This document shows, in pieces, positions 60,620 through 64,000 of a stretch of DNA of 64,000 nt. The notes beneath the pieces were generated by a model. It had not been told where the DNA came from. It did not search any database and worked only from the letters and a program-made list of their open reading frames with translations. The stretch covers positions 2,828,213-2,892,212 of the forward strand of contig NZ_CP007161.1 in the NCBI RefSeq assembly GCF_000725285.1. The letters run 5' to 3'. Both the position numbers and the translations under genes were made by a program. The stretch comes from Virgibacillus sp. SK37 (GTDB taxonomy: Bacteria > Bacillota > Bacilli > Bacillales > Amphibacillaceae). Within the stretch, counting starts at the first letter, position 1; every line of letters begins with the position of its first letter.

Positions 60620-62170
60620 TTATTTTCCAAAGCTGTGCTCTGCTAATGCTGTCACAATTGCATCTTGAATTTGTGGCATGGAGCCTTGGATATAATTGTT
60701 CATCATAATGGAGAAGATTAACTTTTCCCCATCCTTGTTTGTTACATAACCCGATAATGTATTTACTCCGGTTAAGGAACCGGTTTTAGCATGCACGTTC
60801 CCTTTCGTTGCCTCCCCTGTTAAGCGGTAGCGCAATGTTCCACCAACCATTCGCTCAGGCTCTCCGCCAACAGGAAGTGCCTGTTCAAACACTGGGAACC
60901 AGCTTTCATCTTGAATTTCAAACAGTAGTTTTGACAACTGATTTGCTGGCAGCAAATTCTTGTGAGACATTCCCGCACCATCACGAAGTCGAATCGTATC
61001 CATCGCCAATCCATTGCTTGAAAGGACATCCTCCACAACGTCAATCCCTTTATCCCAACTACCTTCTTCCTTTATTACCCGGCCCATTTCCTTCACTAAA
61101 ATTTCTCCATGTCCATTGTTACTTAATTTCAAGAATGGGACAAGGAGCTCTTTCAATGGCATGGAGTCCTTTTTTGCAAGTATTTCTGCATCTTTTGGTG
61201 TCTTTCCAACAGTTGGTTTACTGTTACCAATCAATGCAATTCCTTGCTTTTCCAAGGATTTACGAAATACATCAACAACATAGCCAGTTGGCTTCCATAC
61301 TGCAATCCAAGATTTAGAGGAGGAATCTAGCGGAAGATTTCCACTTATAGTAATCGTATTTGTGCCATGGTCCCGCTGAACGGAAATATTTTTTGAAGTC
61401 CCTTTTGCTGTCGTTTTAGCTTTATTGTTAATTGTAACGTAATCGGTATCTGGTGATAGCACTACTTTAGGTTGGTCACCAGCTTTTTCACCAGGGAGCA
61501 CTTGAACGATTACCGTACCTGAGTCGTAGTCCGTATTCGGTGAAAGAGTTAGTGCGGAAATTTGCGCTGCGGTATAATTACTTTCATCATCCCAGTTAAT
61601 ATCAGTTGCTAGTCGCACGTCATCAAACCAATTGTCGTCCCCAACTAAGTTTCCTTTTATTTTACGAATGCCCTGCTCCTTTAATTGTTTGGCAAAATGA
61701 TCTAAGTCATCCTTTAGCAAGGTGGGATCCCCTTTCCCCTTCAAATAGAGGTTTCCATGTAACACCTTTCCTCTTAATTTTCCACCTGTCAGTACTTCTG
61801 TGGAGAATCGATAATCTTCTCCCAACGTTGATAAAGCTGCAATTGCTGTGAGAATTTTCTGGTTGGAGGCTGGATGTAAACGCATTTCGCCAGAATGGTT
61901 GTATAGTAATTCACCATCACTTGCCTTACGGATGCTTACCCCCGTGGATGTTCCTTGCAACTGACTTTTGTGTAAAATAGCATCAAGCTTCTCTTGAAGT
62001 TCTGTAGCGGTCATGGAGACTTTTTCATTCGGTTGTTTACTGTCCACTTTCGTAATCTGATCAGATGCTACTACGTTGGAGTTGCTTTCTTTGATGACAA
62101 ACGGAATACATACAAGTGCAATAATAAGTACTGTAAAAAGAATGTTCCTCATCTTTTTGCTAAAACACAT
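60620..62170 (-). CDS. dacC: D-alanyl-D-alanine carboxypeptidase/endopeptidase, S13 (PBP4/DacC) family
   Basis: 516 residues. N-terminal signal/anchor (ILFTVLIIALVCIPFVI). Penicillin-binding motifs: SxxK in HPASNQKILTAI (about 105), SxN in LKLSNNGHGE (about 352) and KTG in HAKTGSLTGV (about 465). The large insert between the first two motifs is the S13 hallmark. It trims D-Ala from peptidoglycan stem peptides. ATG is behind AAGGAGGACAGGCTA. Single gene. Confidence 0.93.
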   Translation of the reverse strand: MCFSKKMRNILFTVLIIALVCIPFVIKESNSNVVASDQITKVDSKQPNEKVSMTATELQEKLDAILHKSQLQGTSTGVSIRKASDGELLYNHSGEMRLHPASNQKILTAIAALSTLGEDYRFSTEVLTGGKLRGKVLHGNLYLKGKGDPTLLKDDLDHFAKQLKEQGIRKIKGNLVGDDNWFDDVRLATDINWDDESNYTAAQISALTLSPNTDYDSGTVIVQVLPGEKAGDQPKVVLSPDTDYVTINNKAKTTAKGTSKNISVQRDHGTNTITISGNLPLDSSSKSWIAVWKPTGYVVDVFRKSLEKQGIALIGNSKPTVGKTPKDAEILAKKDSMPLKELLVPFLKLSNNGHGEILVKEMGRVIKEEGSWDKGIDVVEDVLSSNGLAMDTIRLRDGAGMSHKNLLPANQLSKLLFEIQDESWFPVFEQALPVGGEPERMVGGTLRYRLTGEATKGNVHAKTGSLTGVNTLSGYVTNKDGEKLIFSIMMNNYIQGSMPQIQDAIVTALAEHSFGK

Positions 62171-62418
62171 TAGCCTGTCCTCCTTATTGAAATTAGATTA
62201 TTCAGAATTATACCACTATATAACAGCATCTCCTATGGATTACAAAAAAAGGGTTCTAAGTACCCAATGTAGTTTTGACCAGTCAAACCAATTCAATACT
62301 TTCAGCATATGTAAAAAAAGAAACAACAATAACCTTTTGTGCAAAGGATTTAATTTTTTTACTATTGTTTCCATTCTGTCTAACAGGACAAGCACATATA
62401 ATTAGAAGGGGTGCTCCT

Positions 62419-62505
62419 ATGGATGCATGGAAAAACAAGATCACAAACGATACAATGGTAATGCTTAATACTTTACTAACTTCCAAAAAAATTTACGGAA
62501 ATTAA
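62419..62505 (+). CDS. Putative 28-residue small protein
   Basis: ATG 62419 follows AGAAGGGGTGCTCCT, a good site. The peptide starts MDAWKNKITNDTMVML and ends TSKKIYGN; it is not clearly a membrane peptide. No family is recognised and there is no terminator. It could be a real small protein, a leader, or a truncated gene start. Confidence 0.35.
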   Translation: MDAWKNKITNDTMVMLNTLLTSKKIYGN

Positions 62506-62659
62506 AAGACTTACAAAAAATTTATTTACGAAACTTAGTTTAAATTGAATTAACAAATTTCATTTTCCACTGTGCGAATCAAAACTCAGTACTTTTGTTT
62601 ATGTTAAAATTAAATTAATGAGTAAGAAATACATAAATTCTTTTTAAGGGGTCTATCGA

Positions 62660-63526
62660 ATGAGGGAACATACCAAACAAAAAAGCAGGATTTCAATTAT
62701 ATTTAAATACATACAAATGATTGCAGGTGCAGCCATTACAGCTGCCTCCCTTGAATTATTCCTCATACCTAATTCGATTATCGATGGAGGGATTATTGGA
62801 ATATCGTTATTAATCAATCATTTATCGGGACTGAATTTTGGTATTCTTATCTTAATTATTAACGCTCCCTTTCTTGTGGCAGGATACAAACACATAGGAA
62901 AAAGCTTCTTTATTGCTTCCATTCTCAGTATTGTTGCTCTATCCATTCTTGAAGCTCCTCTAGAGCATGTTGCCCCAGTGACAAATGAGCCCCTTTTAGC
63001 TACTGTTTTCGGCGGGTTGATTCTTGGGATTGGTGTCGGTACGGTCATTCGGGCTGGAGGTGCACTCGATGGGACTGAAATACTTGGAATACTTCTGACG
63101 AAAAGGCTTCCTTTTTCTGTTGGGGAATTTGTTATGTTTCTTAATGTATTCATCTTTGGTTGGGCCGGATTCGTGTTAGGATGGGAACAGGCAATGTACT
63201 CCATTCTAACGTATTATATTGCTGCAAAAGCAATCGATGCGGTTGGGCAAGGCTTCACCGGTGATACAAAAGCTGCAGTAATTGTCTCTAATGAATATGA
63301 AGAGGTTGCCTCTGCAATTAATGACAGACTTGGCCGGATGGTTACGAAGCTACACGGTCAAGGTGGCTATATAGAGAAAGATAAGGATGTTATTTTTGTA
63401 GTTGTAACACGTCTGGAGCTTTCAAAATTAAAAACAGTTGTACATGATATTGATGAAAAAGCGTTTATTACAATTATGGACGCCCAAGAAGTCCACGGTG
63501 GCAGATTTAAATCAGCTATACACTAA
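62660..63526 (+). CDS. YitT family membrane protein (DUF2179)
   Basis: 288 residues. Five to six membrane helices fill residues about 15-185 (ITAASLELFLIPNSIIDGGIIGISLLI is the YitT N-terminal signature, shown by LIPNSIIDGGIIG). A cytoplasmic DUF2179 domain comes at the C-terminus (KAAVIVSNEYEEVASAINDRL to TIMDAQEVHGGRFK). Function unknown; several paralogues are normal in Bacillaceae. The ATG is preceded by AAGGGGTCTATCGA. Convergent with the quinone oxidoreductase gene across a terminator. Confidence 0.9.
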   Translation: MREHTKQKSRISIIFKYIQMIAGAAITAASLELFLIPNSIIDGGIIGISLLINHLSGLNFGILILIINAPFLVAGYKHIGKSFFIASILSIVALSILEAPLEHVAPVTNEPLLATVFGGLILGIGVGTVIRAGGALDGTEILGILLTKRLPFSVGEFVMFLNVFIFGWAGFVLGWEQAMYSILTYYIAAKAIDAVGQGFTGDTKAAVIVSNEYEEVASAINDRLGRMVTKLHGQGGYIEKDKDVIFVVVTRLELSKLKTVVHDIDEKAFITIMDAQEVHGGRFKSAIH

Positions 63527-63532
63527 GAAAGA

Positions 63533-63558
63533 GAAGGATAGGGAATCCCCTATCCTTC
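63533..63558. terminator. Bidirectional terminator yitT / quinone oxidoreductase
   Basis: GAAGGATAGGG pairs with CCCTATCCTTC around AATC. Confidence 0.85.
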
Positions 63559-64000
63559 TTCATTTACTTTAAGTATGATCTTACCAATATTTTTATTTTC
63601 CTCCATATGCCTGTGTGCTTCCTGCACATCCTCTAATTTAAAAACCTTATCAATAATTGGCTTTACCTTATTCTCTTTAATTAATGGAAGTACTTTTCTA
63701 GAGAAACCTTGCGTTAATTGCTGTTTATATGCATCGCTTCTAGGCGTCAAAAGCGTCCCTTTTAGTTGCACTCGTTTTAACATGAGATGCATCAAATTTA
63801 CTTTTTCGATTTCTGTTCCACCAAGTACCCCGATCAGAATCCAGCGTCCATCCGTTCGGATACTTTGCAAATTTTTCTCCCAATACGATCCACCAATGAA
63901 GTCCAGAATGAGATCTGCCCCTTGGTCATTTGTAGCTTTTAGTACTTCTTCTGGAAAAGATTCTCCTTTATAATTAATACAAACATCTGCACCTAGCGAT
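63550..64000 (-). CDS. NAD(P)H quinone oxidoreductase / zinc-independent MDR family, partial (C-terminal part)
   Basis: The frame is open to the window edge. The visible 149 residues run from SLGADVCINYKGESF and GADLILDFIGGSYWEKN through DGRWILIGVLGG, NLMHLMLKRVQLKGTLL to a final EENKNIGKIILKVN. This is the C-terminal half of the Rossmann domain and the last part of the catalytic domain of a medium-chain reductase close to quinone oxidoreductase PIG3/QorA. The start lies beyond 64000. A terminator overlaps the end. Confidence 0.88.
   Translation of the reverse strand, partial: SLGADVCINYKGESFPEEVLKATNDQGADLILDFIGGSYWEKNLQSIRTDGRWILIGVLGGTEIEKVNLMHLMLKRVQLKGTLLTPRSDAYKQQLTQGFSRKVLPLIKENKVKPIIDKVFKLEDVQEAHRHMEENKNIGKIILKVNEEG

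Overview
The window is a low-GC chromosomal segment from a Gram-positive, spore-former-type Bacillaceae, most like the Oceanobacillus/Virgibacillus/Lentibacillus group. The evidence is strong AAGGAGG-type ribosome sites, many TTG/GTG starts, intrinsic terminators with T tracts, lipobox lipoproteins, SAM-I (S-box) riboswitches, a class D sortase with its LPxTA substrate, a sigma-54 factor, YusW-, YitT- and YidC2-type proteins, and an interspersed repeat of a kind I recall from these genomes. I see no rRNA, tRNA or CRISPR array. The species call is inference.

Layout. 0.2-2.9 kb: a two-subunit membrane sugar dehydrogenase of gluconate 2-dehydrogenase type (Tat-exported small subunit plus GMC flavoprotein). 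3.2-12.7 kb: a minus-strand N-acetylgalactosamine catabolic operon. ROK kinase, NagA deacetylase, AgaS deaminase/isomerase, tagatose-6-P kinase and tagatose-1,6-bisphosphate aldolase form a complete route. It also holds a GntR/UTRA repressor with two palindromic operators, a PP2C phosphatase, and an oligopeptide-binding lipoprotein fused in frame to the C-terminal half of a sulfatase. 12.9-16.4 kb: a Gfo/Idh/MocA oxidoreductase with its LacI regulator, then a frameshifted M20 peptidase. 16.5-24.6 kb: LCP protein, a second OppA, a fatty acid hydroxylase relic, Ung, an NCS2 permease, a DUF1232 protein and sigma-54. 24.6-27.3 kb: a MATE exporter gene split by a TnpB-only IS200/IS605-type element. 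27.6-38 kb: M24 peptidase, YusW lipoprotein, hemerythrin protein, UbiB-like kinase, Fsr-type MFS pump, Gly/Tyr-rich protein, sortase D with acidic surface protein, and BioY behind a BirA-type operator. 38-41.6 kb: YdeP-type molybdoenzyme, DUF2294, PsiE. 41.8-47.7 kb: an organosulfur island with two SAM-I riboswitches. One leads to an FMNH2-dependent monooxygenase (interrupted by a TGA), an SSS symporter with a tiny membrane protein, and an FMN reductase. The other leads to methylmalonate-semialdehyde dehydrogenase. 47.8-64 kb: an orphan degenerate AbiEii-like protein, XhlA-like and DinB proteins, a nucleotidyltransferase, YidC2 behind a candidate arrest peptide, a tailed subtilase, an MFS pump behind an 18-codon leader, M19 dipeptidase, MenC-type enzyme, an AprX-like protease, PBP4-type carboxypeptidase, YitT, and the end of a quinone oxidoreductase.

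The most notable signals are regulatory. (1) A 121-codon membrane ORF ahead of yidC resembles Bacillus subtilis MifM in position, membrane segment and arrest-like region, with a hairpin that masks the yidC ribosome site. (2) An 18-codon leader ahead of an MFS pump sits among mutually exclusive hairpins that mask the pump's ribosome site. (3) A SAM-I riboswitch controls a methylmalonate-semialdehyde dehydrogenase gene. (4) An SBP-sulfatase chimera lies in the GalNAc operon. The window also carries three intergenic tandem-repeat arrays, an inverted pair of composite repeats, several relics, and three genes whose best start position is a non-standard codon.
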